Part shown: positions 8,544 to 17,198 of the stretch, in pieces
Layout: every line of letters begins with the position of its first letter
Position numbering within the stretch: the first letter of the stretch is position 1
Assembly (NCBI RefSeq): GCF_006151805.1
Contig: NZ_VDDA01000008.1
Span: 124,001 to 188,000, forward strand
DNA length: 64,000 nt
Source of the DNA: Methylobacterium terricola
Lineage (GTDB): Bacteria; Pseudomonadota; Alphaproteobacteria; Rhizobiales; Beijerinckiaceae
Direction of reading: 5' to 3'
The notes under the pieces: model-generated
Seen by the model: the letters and a program-made list of their open reading frames with translations, nothing else
Database searches by the model: none
Told to the model about the DNA's origin: nothing
Made by a program: the position numbers and the translations under genes

Positions 8544-11474
8544 TCAGCCCAGGATCGTCTCGAAGGCCTCCCGCACCCCGGCCCGGGTCTCGGCGAGCTG
8601 TGCCGCCAGCGCCGCCTCGTCGGGCTGGCCAAGGGCGGCGGCGAGGCGGGCGCGGGCGGCCGGGGGGGCGGTACGGCCGAAATCGCCCTCGACCATGAGG
8701 CGCTGCCAGTGATGGGCGTCGTCGAGGAGCCGGTAGGCGGTGACGAGGCGTCCGGCCTGGGCCCCGTCGACAAGGCCGTGGGCGCCGGCGCGCTCCAGCA
8801 CGTCGGGGGCGTCGCACCCGACGAGGTCGGCATGGGTGCCGGCATGAGACAGGACCAGGGCTTGGCCCAGGAAGTCGAGGTCGAGGAGCCCGCCCGGGGC
8901 GAGCTTGAGGTCGAGGGGGCCGTGGTCGCCCTTCTCGCGCGCGACGAGCGCCCGCATCGCCCGCACCTCGCGAGCGACGGCGCTCGCGTCGCGCGGCTGG
9001 CGCAGGACCGCCGCGGCGGTCGCGTCGGCCTCCTGCCTCAGGCTCGCGTCGCCCGCGATGGCCCGGGCCCGGGTGAGCGCCATGTGCTCCCACAGGGCGG
9101 CCTCCTCGCGCCAATAGGCGGCGAAGCGGTGCCACTGATTGGCGATCGGCCCCTGGCCGCCGCTCGGGCGCAGGCGCAGGTCCACCTCGTAGAGCCGGCC
9201 GCGCCGCGTCGGCACGGTGAGCGCGCCGACGAGGCGCTGGGTCAGGCGGTTGTAGTAGACCGCCGCATCGAGGCGGCGGCGTCCGTCGCTCTCGCGATTG
9301 TCCTGGTCGAAATCGTACAGGACCACGAGGTCGAGGTCGGAATCGGCGGTGAGCTGGCGCGAGCCGAGGCGCCCGAGGCCCAGAACGGCGAACCGGCCGG
9401 CCGGCACCCGGCCGTGCTCCTCGGCGAAGGCGGCCTCGACCGCCTGGAGCGTTGCCGCGATGGCGGCCTCGGCGATGCCCGCATAGGCCCGGCCGGCGCC
9501 CGCGGGCGGCAGGATGCCGGAGAGGAGCCGGGCCCCGTTGACGAAGCGCAACTGCCGGGCGGCGTCGCGGCTGCGATCGAGAAAATCCTCGAGGTCGCGG
9601 GGCTGGCCGAGGCCCTGGCGGAACTGGACGGCCAGGGCTTCGGCCTCGGTCACCGGCGCCACGAAGGCGGGGTCGATCACCGCGTCGAGGACGTGCGGGC
9701 TGAACCCGACCGTGTCGGCGAGCCGCGGCACGGTGCCGAGGAGATCGGCGAAGAGCAGCCGCAGCCGCTCGTGCGAGCGCAGGATGGTCAGGAGCTCGAC
9801 CGCCGCCGGCATCCGCCCGAAGGCGCGGTCGAGGGCGGCGAGGGCCCCGTCCGGATCGGCGGTGCCGGCGAGCGCCTGGATCAGCGCCGGCACCAGCTCG
9901 GTCAGCACCTCGCGGGCGCGCGGGCTCGTCACCGCCGGGCGGCGGCCGAAATGCCAGCCCCGCACCGTCTCGGTCGCCTGCTTGGGCTCGCGGAAGCCGA
10001 GGCGGCTCAGGGTCGCGAGCGTCGCGGGGTCGTCCTCGACGCCGGTGAAGACGAGGTCGCCGACCTCCGCCGCGAGGTCCGGCTCGGCCTCGAAGAGGAG
10101 CGCGTAATGGCCCTGGACCCGCCGCGCCTCGGCGGTCAGCGCCGCGCCGAAGGCGGCCTCGTCCGGATAGCCGAGGAAGCGAGCGAAGCGCGCCAGCTTT
10201 CCCGCCTCGTCGGGCAGGCGCTGGGTCTGCTCGTCGGCCACCATCTGCAGCCGGTGCTCGACGGTGCGCAGGAAGCGGTAGGCGTCGGAGAGCTCGTCGC
10301 GGGCCTGCGGCGTGATCCAGCCCTCGTCGTGCAGGACAGCCAGCATCTCCAGGGTGCGCCGGCCGCGCAAGGAGGGGCGCCGGCCGCCGAAGACGAGCTG
10401 CTGGGTCTGGACGAAGAACTCGACCTCGCGGATGCCGCCGCGCCCGAGCTTGATGTCGTGGCCGGCCACCGCGATGGCGCCGTGGCCGCGCACCGCGTGG
10501 ATCTGCCGCTTCATCGCATGGACGTCGGCGATCGAGGCGAAATCGAAGTACTTGCGCCAGATGAACGGCCGCAGCTCGGCCAGGAACGTGTCCGCCAGCG
10601 CGAGGTCGCCGGCGACCGGCCGCGCCTTGATGAAGGCGGCGCGCTCCCAGTTCTGCCCGACCGTCTCGTAGTAGGTGTAGGCGGAGGGCAGCGACAGGGC
10701 GGTCGGGGTCGAGCCGGGATCGGGCCGCAGGCGGTAATCGACCCGGTGGACGTAGCCGTCGGCGGTGCGCTCCTGCAGCAGCTTGGCGACGGCTTGCGCG
10801 ATCCGGCTGAAGAACGGCGTCGCCTCGACGCCCTCGCGCAGGGGCGCGGCGTCGGGATCGAACAGCACGATCAGGTCGACGTCGCTCGAATAGTTGAGCT
10901 CGCCGGCCCCGAGCTTGCCCATCCCGAGCACGATGAGGCCGGATCCGTCCTGGGGCCGCGCCGGATCGGCGGGGCGGAAGCGGCCGGTGCCGGCGGCCTG
11001 GACGAGGGCCGCGTCGACGGCCGCGCTCACCGATGCGTCGGCGAAATCGGAGAGCGCCGCCGTCACCTGCTCCAGCGGCCAGACGCCGCCGATATCGGCG
11101 AGCGCCACCAGGAGCGCATGGGCGGCGCGGTTGCGGCGAAGCCGCCCGGCGACGTCGCCGCCGGCAAGCCCCGCAGGGCCAGCAAGCCCCGCAGGGCCAG
11201 CAAGCCCCGCTCCCCGCTGATCGGCGAGGATCGCGGCGTTCGCCTCCTCCGGGGGGCGTTCCAGCAGGCCGGCGAGCCGGGCGGGATCGCGGGCGGCGAG
11301 CCCCCACAGGAACGGCGAGTGATCGGCGAGGCCGAGGAGGAGATCGCGGGCGGGCTCCAGCCGCGGGGCCAGATCGGGGCTCGCGGCGAGGAGCTCGTCG
11401 AGGCGGGCTTTCGCCCGCTCCGGCTCGGCCAGGCGGGGCGCCCGGGTCAGGCGCGCGGCCAACGATCCGGTCAT
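8544..11474 (-). CDS. glnE: Bifunctional glutamine synthetase adenylyltransferase / adenylyl-removing enzyme
   Basis: The 976-residue protein switches glutamine synthetase off by AMP transfer and on again by phosphorolysis, under PII control. Both nucleotidyltransferase domains are visible: the N-terminal deadenylylase with GELNYSSDVDL near residues 190-201 and the C-terminal adenylylase with QLTADSDLDLVVLYDFD near 706-722. Each keeps the acidic SDxDL metal site. ATG 11474 overlaps the stop codon of the upstream sensor kinase by four bases (ATGA), so translation is probably coupled to the two-component genes. The N-terminal part contains a GLAGPA repeat at about residues 89-104 that comes from an 18-base DNA repeat. 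Confidence 0.96.
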   Translation of the reverse strand: MTGSLAARLTRAPRLAEPERAKARLDELLAASPDLAPRLEPARDLLLGLADHSPFLWGLAARDPARLAGLLERPPEEANAAILADQRGAGLAGPAGLAGPAGLAGGDVAGRLRRNRAAHALLVALADIGGVWPLEQVTAALSDFADASVSAAVDAALVQAAGTGRFRPADPARPQDGSGLIVLGMGKLGAGELNYSSDVDLIVLFDPDAAPLREGVEATPFFSRIAQAVAKLLQERTADGYVHRVDYRLRPDPGSTPTALSLPSAYTYYETVGQNWERAAFIKARPVAGDLALADTFLAELRPFIWRKYFDFASIADVHAMKRQIHAVRGHGAIAVAGHDIKLGRGGIREVEFFVQTQQLVFGGRRPSLRGRRTLEMLAVLHDEGWITPQARDELSDAYRFLRTVEHRLQMVADEQTQRLPDEAGKLARFARFLGYPDEAAFGAALTAEARRVQGHYALLFEAEPDLAAEVGDLVFTGVEDDPATLATLSRLGFREPKQATETVRGWHFGRRPAVTSPRAREVLTELVPALIQALAGTADPDGALAALDRAFGRMPAAVELLTILRSHERLRLLFADLLGTVPRLADTVGFSPHVLDAVIDPAFVAPVTEAEALAVQFRQGLGQPRDLEDFLDRSRDAARQLRFVNGARLLSGILPPAGAGRAYAGIAEAAIAATLQAVEAAFAEEHGRVPAGRFAVLGLGRLGSRQLTADSDLDLVVLYDFDQDNRESDGRRRLDAAVYYNRLTQRLVGALTVPTRRGRLYEVDLRLRPSGGQGPIANQWHRFAAYWREEAALWEHMALTRARAIAGDASLRQEADATAAAVLRQPRDASAVAREVRAMRALVAREKGDHGPLDLKLAPGGLLDLDFLGQALVLSHAGTHADLVGCDAPDVLERAGAHGLVDGAQAGRLVTAYRLLDDAHHWQRLMVEGDFGRTAPPAARARLAAALGQPDEAALAAQLAETRAGVREAFETILG
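11164..11210. repeat. 18-base tandem repeat inside glnE
   Basis: The unit GCAAGCCCCGCAGGGCCA occurs at 11164-11181 and 11182-11199, followed by 11 bases of a third copy. It is in frame and encodes GLAGPA repeats in a surface region of GlnE, so copy-number change would be tolerated. Confidence 0.9.
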
Positions 11475-12976
11475 GCCGACATCTCCCCTCCCGGGGTCTC
11501 CTTCGCGGCCGGCTCCCGGATCGCCGGCAGCCGCAGGGTCGCGCGCAGGCCGGGGGCATGGTCCTCCAGGAGGAAGCGGCCCTGGTGCAGGCGGGCGACG
11601 GCATTGACGAGGCTGAGCCCCAAGCCGAAGCCCGGCCGCGTGCGGGCGGTCTCCAGCCGCACGAACCGCTCCAGCACCCGGCCGCGCTCCGCCTCCGGTA
11701 CGCCCTCGCCGCGATCGGCGACCGACAGCACGATCTCGCCGTCCTCGCGCCGGGCGGCGACGCTGACCACCGGCTCGGTCGCGCCCGCCCCGTATTTCAG
11801 GGCGTTGTCGATCAGGTTCGCCATCGCCTGTCCGATCAGCTCGCGGCTGCCGTGCAGCACCAGGCCGTCCTCGACCTCGGCCGTCACGGCGATCCCGCGC
11901 TCCTCCGCCACCGCTTCGTACAGCTCCGCGACCTCGAGGGCGACCGCCCCGGCGTCGAATTCCGCCAATCCCTCGCGCGCGTTGCCGGCCTCCAGGCGGG
12001 CGATCATCAGCAGGGCGTTGAACACCCGGATGAGGTTGTCGCTCTCCTCGATATTGGCCTCGAGCGCCGCCCGCAGGGCATCGGGGTCGCGCCCCTCGCG
12101 GAGCGCCGCGTCGGCCTTGTTGCGCAGGCGGGTGAGCGGGGTCTTGAGGTCGTGGGCGATGTTGTCGGAGACCTCGCGCATGCCGCGCATCAGCTCGCCG
12201 ATGCGGTCGAGCATCGCGTTGAGGTTGCTGGCCAGCCGGTCCAGCTCGTCGCCGGTGCCGGCGAGCGTCAGCCGCCCGTCGAGGTCGCCCGCCATGATGC
12301 CGCGGGTGATCTCGGTCATGTGGTCGACACGCTTGAGCACGCGCTGGGCGATGAACCAGCTGCCGAGGAACCCGAGGCCCACCACCAGCATCAGCGACCA
12401 GGCGAAGGCGCGGCCGATCACCGCCCGCAGGCGGTCGCGCTCCTCGACGTCGCGGCCCACCAGCAGGCGGAAGCCCCCCGGCAGGGTGAAGATGCGGACG
12501 ATCGCCCGGTGGTCGAGGCGGTCGCCGTCGCCGACGCGGCTATAGGCGGTCTCGGTCTGGCCGGGCTCGGCGAGGGTGCCGGCGGGCAGCGACTCGACGT
12601 TGCCGACGACGTGCTCGCCGGCCGGGGTGGTGACGAGGTAGAGCGAGGCGCCGGGCTCGCGCGAGCGGCGCTCGACCACGCTGACGAGGCGGCGGATGCC
12701 GCCGGAGGCGTACTGGTCGGACAGGCCGTTGATCTCGGCCTCGATGGTCGAGACGATCTGGTCGTCGAGGACGCGCCGGGCGTTCCAGGCGACGTAGCCG
12801 AGCGCGAAGAATGCGAAGGCGGCGAAGACCAGGAGATAGGCGAGCGACAGCTTGAACGCGGTGGTGCGGAACAGGGCGCCGAGGCGCGCCAGCAGGCCGT
12901 CGGGCGTGACGGTCGCGGGCGCGAAGCCGGCGGGCTCCGCCGCCGCCGGCCCGGTGGTGGCGTGCGGCGCGCTCAC
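11471..12976 (-). CDS. HAMP-domain sensor histidine kinase (PhoQ/FeuQ-like)
   Basis: The 501-residue inner-membrane kinase has membrane helices at about residues 42-63 and 190-212, a periplasmic sensor of about 125 residues between them, HAMP, a HisKA box with HDLKTPLTRLR (His near 275) and a HATPase_c domain ending with GFGLGLSLVNAVARLH. It should phosphorylate the OmpR-type regulator encoded just upstream. The GTG start at 12976 overlaps the regulator stop by four bases (GTGA), and its own stop overlaps the glnE start. The three genes are thus one tightly coupled transcript. The signal is not evident from the sequence. Confidence 0.9.
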   Translation of the reverse strand: MSAPHATTGPAAAEPAGFAPATVTPDGLLARLGALFRTTAFKLSLAYLLVFAAFAFFALGYVAWNARRVLDDQIVSTIEAEINGLSDQYASGGIRRLVSVVERRSREPGASLYLVTTPAGEHVVGNVESLPAGTLAEPGQTETAYSRVGDGDRLDHRAIVRIFTLPGGFRLLVGRDVEERDRLRAVIGRAFAWSLMLVVGLGFLGSWFIAQRVLKRVDHMTEITRGIMAGDLDGRLTLAGTGDELDRLASNLNAMLDRIGELMRGMREVSDNIAHDLKTPLTRLRNKADAALREGRDPDALRAALEANIEESDNLIRVFNALLMIARLEAGNAREGLAEFDAGAVALEVAELYEAVAEERGIAVTAEVEDGLVLHGSRELIGQAMANLIDNALKYGAGATEPVVSVAARREDGEIVLSVADRGEGVPEAERGRVLERFVRLETARTRPGFGLGLSLVNAVARLHQGRFLLEDHAPGLRATLRLPAIREPAAKETPGGEMSA

Positions 12977-13671
12977 GCCTCGCCGCCGGCGCGGACCATG
13001 TAGCCGGCGCCCCGCACGGTGTGGATCATCGGGCGCTCGAAGCCCTTGTCGACCTTGGCGCGCAGGCGCGAGACGTGGACGTCGATGACGTTGGTCTGCG
13101 GGTCGAAATGGTAGTCCCAGACATGCTCGAGCAGCATCGTGCGGGTGACGACCTGGCCGGCATGGCGCATCAGGTATTCGAGCAGGCGGAACTCCCGCGG
13201 CTGGAGCGGGATCTCCTGGCCGGCCCGGCTGACCCGGTGCGACAGCCGGTCGAGCTCGAGGTCGCCGACGCGGTAGCTCGTCGTCTCGGCCCCGCCCCCG
13301 CCGCCGCGGCGGCGGGCCAGCACCTCGATCCGGGCCATCAGCTCGGAGAAGGCGTAGGGCTTCGGCAGGTAATCGTCGCCGCCGGCCTTCAGGCCCTTGA
13401 CCCGGTCGTCGACCTGGCCGAGCGCCGAGAGGATCAGGACCGGCGTCTCGACGCCCTGCTCGCGCAACGACCGGATCAGCGACAGGCCGTCGAGCTTGGG
13501 CAGCATCCGGTCGACGACGAGGACGTCGTAGGCGCCCTCGCGGGCGAGCGCGTAGCCGTCGAGCCCGTCATCGGCGGTGTCGGCGACGTGGCCGGCCTCG
13601 CGAAAGGCCTTGGAGAGATAGGCGGACGCCTCGCGGTCGTCCTCGATGATCAGGAGGCGCATGTCGGGCAT
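12973..13671 (-). CDS. OmpR/PhoB-family response regulator
   Basis: The 232-residue regulator has a receiver domain (acidic pair Asp11-Asp12, phosphoacceptor Asp54 in VLVVDRMLP, Lys near 104) and a C-terminal winged helix (REFRLLEYLMRH through VHVSRLRAKVDKG). ATG 13671 (MPDMRLLIIEDD) is preferred to the in-frame ATG 13662; the frame stays open upstream to 13893, but that part is arginine/proline-rich artefact. It is the first gene of the regulator-kinase-glnE operon. ACCGGGA direct repeats and a long inverted repeat lie 50-160 bases upstream and could be its own binding sites. Confidence 0.92.
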   Translation of the reverse strand: MPDMRLLIIEDDREASAYLSKAFREAGHVADTADDGLDGYALAREGAYDVLVVDRMLPKLDGLSLIRSLREQGVETPVLILSALGQVDDRVKGLKAGGDDYLPKPYAFSELMARIEVLARRRGGGGGAETTSYRVGDLELDRLSHRVSRAGQEIPLQPREFRLLEYLMRHAGQVVTRTMLLEHVWDYHFDPQTNVIDVHVSRLRAKVDKGFERPMIHTVRGAGYMVRAGGEA

Positions 13672-13723
13672 TCTAGGGCAGATCCTCGGCGCTCGGGAGA
13701 TCTCCGACGCCGGGCTTCGTCTC

Positions 13724-13762
13724 CGACCGGGACGTCTCGACCGGGACGTGTCCAACCGGGAT
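13724..13762. promoter_or_regulatory. ACCGGGA direct repeats upstream of the regulator operon
   Basis: CGACCGGGACGT is present at 13724-13735 and again at 13738-13749, a 14-base period, and a degenerate third copy (AACCGGGAT) follows at 13754-13762. The array begins 53 bases before the start of the OmpR-type regulator. OmpR-family proteins usually bind direct repeats near their own promoter, so autoregulation is a reasonable inference. Confidence 0.45.
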
Positions 13763-13787
13763 CCTGGCGCCTCGGGGGTCGGCCCCG

Positions 13788-13830
13788 CCCGGCGTGCCGC
13801 GGATTGGGAGGGGAATCGCGGCACGCCGGG
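13788..13830. repeat. Perfect 14-base inverted repeat
   Basis: CCCGGCGTGCCGCG at 13788-13801 is the exact reverse complement of 13817-13830, with a 15-base loop. It lies in the 426-base gap (13672-14097) upstream of the regulator operon and downstream of the YoaK-type gene. The gap holds no convincing gene; it also has TTACGCCG/CGGCGTAA at 14022-14029 and 14050-14057. The large stem could be a terminator for leftward transcription from 14098 or a protein site. Confidence 0.6.
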
Positions 13831-14063
13831 CATCGCCGCCGGGAGTCGGCAGGCCGAGCCCGGGGGGACTCGACCTGCCGTGGCGCGGAGCACCGGGTCG
13901 TCTGGGGGGCGACGATGATGACCCGGCGCCGCGGCCCTCGGGGCCTGTGGCGCGGCGCCGCCCCGGGGGGTGTGAGGGCGGCGTCGCGTCCGGCGACTAT
14001 GCCGTTATGACGGGTCCTGGCTTACGCCGTCGTCTCCGCCCGATGAACTCGGCGTAATCTTTG

Positions 14064-14087
14064 CCGGAGCGGGCGGACCCGCTCCGG
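14064..14087 (-). terminator. 10-bp hairpin after the YoaK-type gene
   Basis: CCGGAGCGGG at 14064-14073 and CCCGCTCCGG at 14078-14087 form a perfect 10-bp stem with a four-base loop, 10 bases beyond the stop codon at 14098. No T-tract follows in the direction of the gene, so it is a terminator-like hairpin only. Confidence 0.4.
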
Positions 14088-14097
14088 GCCGTGGCCG

Positions 14098-14841
14098 CTA
14101 CACCACCGGCGGCGCCGTGGCGGCGGCGTCCGGGGCCGGCGACTTGGTGCCGGAGACCAGCGGCCCGTCGCCGTGGACCAGGGTCATCACCAGGGCGGTC
14201 ACCGCTAGGATCGCCGCGACCACCGCCGGCACCAGGAAGGCGCGCTCGCCGAAGGCGCCGTGCAGCAAGCCGCCGACGATCGCCCCGAGCGTCAGGGCGG
14301 CCCAGAGCGGCGCCTGGATCCAGAACGACGGCGAGGGATGGCCGAGCAGCAGGTTGGCCAGCCCGGTGCCGAAGCGCACCACCGCGCCGGTGACGTAGGT
14401 GAGCGCCAGGCTGCGGCCTTCCTCGTCCTGGAGGACGGCGTTCTGCATGCCGAGCGCCAGGACGATCGGGTAGGCATGGAGCGGAAACTCGAACGGGCCG
14501 CGCGGCATCACCAGGCCGACGCAGAGAAGGAGCGCCTGCAGGCCGAGCAGCACCGCGAGCCGCCAGTAGCCGACGGCGGCGGCGATCAGGGTGCCGAGGA
14601 ACGCCCCGAAGCAGAACAGCGCGATGGTGCTGCCGACCCGGGTGACGTTGCCCCACTCGCCGAGGCTCACCGCCGCACCGAGGCGGGTGGTGTTGCCGCT
14701 CATGAACGACATGAACAGCTGCGAGAATTCGAGGAACCCGATCGCGTCCGCGCAGCCGGCCAGGGCCGACAAGGCCAGCGCGAACGGAACCCGCGTGCTC
14801 GCGGCGGCCGGAAAGGCCTTGGTTTCCTTCTCTGCTGCCAT
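14098..14841 (-). CDS. YoaK/DUF1275 family membrane protein
   Basis: The 247-residue integral membrane protein has about six hydrophobic helices. It carries the family hallmarks: an early GCADAIGFL segment, FMSGNTT near the second helix, and GMQNA in the middle. The DUF1275 (YoaK) family is widespread and its transport or structural role is undefined. ATG 14841 is chosen; GTG 14853 four codons earlier is possible, and the AGGAG at 14853-14858 is 11 bases from the ATG. Upstream at 14894-14918 on the minus strand lies GGAAC-N16-GGTT, one base away from the EcfG stress-sigma consensus, and a CTGCCCT/AGGGCAG palindrome is at 14861-14875. Confidence 0.85.
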   Translation of the reverse strand: MAAEKETKAFPAAASTRVPFALALSALAGCADAIGFLEFSQLFMSFMSGNTTRLGAAVSLGEWGNVTRVGSTIALFCFGAFLGTLIAAAVGYWRLAVLLGLQALLLCVGLVMPRGPFEFPLHAYPIVLALGMQNAVLQDEEGRSLALTYVTGAVVRFGTGLANLLLGHPSPSFWIQAPLWAALTLGAIVGGLLHGAFGERAFLVPAVVAAILAVTALVMTLVHGDGPLVSGTKSPAPDAAATAPPVV

Positions 14842-15006
14842 GCGGTCTCTCACTCCTGTGCTGCCCTCAGGGCAGATGCGGCTCGTAAGGCAGAACCGGG
14901 AGAGAGCGTGACGGTTCCGCTGCGCCGCATCATGCGCGCTCCGGTCGATCGCCCGGCGATGGCCGTCGCGAGGCGGAAACCGGCTTCGCTCAGGCGGCGA
15001 GCGGGA

Positions 15007-15378
15007 TCACGGACGGCGCAGGCCGGGCAGCAGGCCGGCCAGGACCTCGTAGTCGAAGGGCTTCGACCAGGCGGGGATCGCGCCGTAATCGGACGGGATC
15101 GCGGCGGTGTCGTAGCCGGTGGCGAAGACCACCGGCACGCCGCGCCGGTCGAGCTCGGCGACGAGCGGATAGACGAGCTCGCCGCGCAGGTTGATGTCCA
15201 GAACCGCGAGGTCGAGCGGGTGCGCCACCAGGAGCCGGCGCGCCTCCTCGACCGTCGGCACCGGGCCGACCACCTCGGCGCCGTGCCGGACCAGGGCGCG
15301 GGAAATGTCGTCGGCGATGAAGTACTCGTCCTCGACCACGAGAACCCGAAGCGGGTCGGGCGTCTCCTGTCCTGTCAT
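15007..15378 (-). CDS. Single-domain response regulator (receiver only)
   Basis: The 123-residue protein is only a receiver: acidic pocket Glu16/Asp17, phosphoacceptor Asp61 (LAVLDINLRG), Thr/Ala switch region (FATGYD) and Lys106 (WSKPFD). There is no output domain, so it would act as a phosphate relay or by binding a partner. The DINLRGELVYPLVAEL pattern is common in receivers paired with HWE-type kinases in Methylobacterium relatives. ATG 15378 is selected because GAGGA lies eight bases upstream; the open frame to 15471 adds arginine-rich artefact. No kinase is adjacent. Confidence 0.85.
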   Translation of the reverse strand: MTGQETPDPLRVLVVEDEYFIADDISRALVRHGAEVVGPVPTVEEARRLLVAHPLDLAVLDINLRGELVYPLVAELDRRGVPVVFATGYDTAAIPSDYGAIPAWSKPFDYEVLAGLLPGLRRP

Positions 15379-15516
15379 CGCGCGATCCTCGCCACCTCCG
15401 GCGCCGCCTCCGCACGGGCGCCGTCGCCGGGGCACGATAGCACGATGGAGCCGCCCGCGTCGCGCGTGCAACCTCCGGACCGCAGAACGGCGGGGACAAT
15501 CAGGAAGCGAGACGCC

Positions 15517-16128
15517 TCAATAGAGCCGGGTCCGGTAGGATTCGTCCATCAGCTGCTCGGCTTCCGCGACGGCCAGCGCGCCGGTCTGCTCGGCGAGCAC
15601 CCGGCCGAGGCTCGGGAACGTGTCGCGCGGCACCTGCGCCGCCGGGTCCCACAGCCGCGAGCGCATCACCGCCTTGCCGCAATGGAAGAACGCCTCGCGC
15701 ACCGTGACGAGGAGCCCGGTCGTCGGCACCTTGCCCTGCGCGACGAGGGGCGCGAGCAGGGCCGGATCGGTGCTGATGCGGGCGGTGCCGTTGACCCGAA
15801 GGGTCTCGGTGATGCCCGGCACCAGGAAGATCAGGCCGATGCCCGGCGCGGCGAGGAGGTTGCCGAAACTGTCGGCCCGGTTGTTGCCGCGCCGGTCCGG
15901 GATCAGCAGGGTGGCCTCGTCGAGAACCTGGACGAAGCCCGGCGCGTCGCCCCGCGGGCTCGCATCGGCCCGGCCCTCGGCATCGGCGGTGGCGGCGACC
16001 AGGAACGGCGAGAGCGCGATGAAGGCGCGGGCATGCGCGTCGAGCCGTGCCAGCACCTTGCCCTCGGCCAGACGGCTGACCGGGCCCATATGGTCGCGCA
16101 GATCGGCCGCGTCGCGAATCTCGTCCAT
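15517..16128 (-). CDS. Pyridoxamine 5'-phosphate oxidase-fold (FMN-binding split barrel) protein
   Basis: The 203-residue protein belongs to the PNPOx-like split-barrel group (MSMEG_1061-type). Visible signatures are the first barrel strands (HARAFIALSPFLVAATAD), DASPRGDAPGFV, and IPDRRGNNRADSFGNLL, which in this group contact FMN or a related flavin, followed by the FLVPG and ETLRVNG strands and the C-terminal FFHCGKAVMRS. It is probably a flavin-dependent reductase or oxidase; the substrate is unknown. ATG 16128 has AAGGGGG just upstream. No partner gene is evident. Confidence 0.85.
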   Translation of the reverse strand: MDEIRDAADLRDHMGPVSRLAEGKVLARLDAHARAFIALSPFLVAATADAEGRADASPRGDAPGFVQVLDEATLLIPDRRGNNRADSFGNLLAAPGIGLIFLVPGITETLRVNGTARISTDPALLAPLVAQGKVPTTGLLVTVREAFFHCGKAVMRSRLWDPAAQVPRDTFPSLGRVLAEQTGALAVAEAEQLMDESYRTRLY

Positions 16129-16240
16129 CCGACCCCCTTCGCTGCGGCCCGTTGTCCGTCGCGTGCCCGGCGCCGGCGGCCGCCCGATTCCGCGCCCTAT
16201 CTCGTGTCAGGGTGCGGGCTCAGTGCGTTTGAAGCAAGCG

Positions 16241-17086
16241 ATGATCTCTCGAGGCAATCCGTCTTCCGGCGTCCCGCGGATCCGGCCCGCTCGCCGCCTC
16301 GGCCCGGCGGCCCGGCCGTCGGTCGTCGCGGGGGCCGTCCTCCTCGGTCTCGCCGGGCCGGCCGCGGCGGGGCTGACGCCGAGGGACCTCTCGGGCGTCG
16401 GGCTCGCGCCGCCGCCCGGCGCCCGGGCGCCCCTCGAGGCCGCCTTCACCGATACGGCCGGCCGCCGCCTGAGCCTCGGCCAGGCCCTCGACGGGCGGCC
16501 CGCCCTGCTGATGCCCCTCGACTATGCCTGCCGCAACGTCTGCGACCCGATGCTCGCGGTCGCCGGCACGGCGCTCGCCGCGACCGGCCTGACGCCGGGG
16601 ACCGATTACCGGCTGGTGACCCTCGGCATCAACCCGCGCGCCGATGCCGGCACCGCCCGCACGATGGTGGCCGGGCAGCTCGGGCCCGGGCCGCTGCTCG
16701 ACAGCGCCACGGTTCTCACCGGGGCGCCGGGGACGGTCGAGGCCGTGACGCGGGCGGTCGGCTACGCCTACGCCTACGACCGGGACACCGAGTCCTATGC
16801 CCACCCGGCCGGAGCCCTCGTGCTCACCGGCGACGGGCGGGTCGCCCGCGCCCTGTCGCCCCTCGCGATGACCGCCCGCGACCTGCGCCTCGCCCTGGTC
16901 GAGGCCGGCGAGGGGCGGGTCGGGGCGCTCTCGGACCGGCTGCTGCTGCTCTGCTACGGCTACGACCCGCAGACCGGAATCTACACCCCGCTGATCCGCC
17001 GGATCCTGACGGCGTCGGGCCTCGCCACGGTGCTGGCCATCGCCGGGCTGGTGCTGTGGCTGCACCGGCGCTCGCGGCCGGCGTGA
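16241..17086 (+). CDS. SCO1/SenC-type copper chaperone-like protein
   Basis: The 281-residue protein has an N-terminal export signal (VVAGAVLLGLAGPAAAG), a thioredoxin-like domain with the SCO metal motif CRNVC near residues 94-98, a distal His in ESYAHPAGALVL, and a C-terminal membrane helix (GLATVLAIAGLVLWL). SCO proteins deliver copper to the Cu-A centre of cytochrome c oxidase at the periplasmic face. The motif reads CRNVCDP where CxxxCP is usual. ATG 16241 is the most plausible start; the open frame upstream overlaps the divergent PNPOx gene and is artefact. No oxidase genes are adjacent, so its target is unknown. Confidence 0.8.
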   Translation: MISRGNPSSGVPRIRPARRLGPAARPSVVAGAVLLGLAGPAAAGLTPRDLSGVGLAPPPGARAPLEAAFTDTAGRRLSLGQALDGRPALLMPLDYACRNVCDPMLAVAGTALAATGLTPGTDYRLVTLGINPRADAGTARTMVAGQLGPGPLLDSATVLTGAPGTVEAVTRAVGYAYAYDRDTESYAHPAGALVLTGDGRVARALSPLAMTARDLRLALVEAGEGRVGALSDRLLLLCYGYDPQTGIYTPLIRRILTASGLATVLAIAGLVLWLHRRSRPA

Positions 17087-17198
17087 CCGCGGCGATGGCC
17101 ACCCACGATCACCCCTCTCTGCCCTTGGGCGGCGGGACGAAGGCGGTGCACAGTGCCGCGTCGTCGTCCCGGCGCTCGCCGAACGGAACCGAGACAAG

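Noticed and set aside
8310..12545. 1411-residue rightward frame opposite glnE and the sensor kinase
   Set aside because: Antisense artefact; both leftward genes have intact family motifs and coupled starts.
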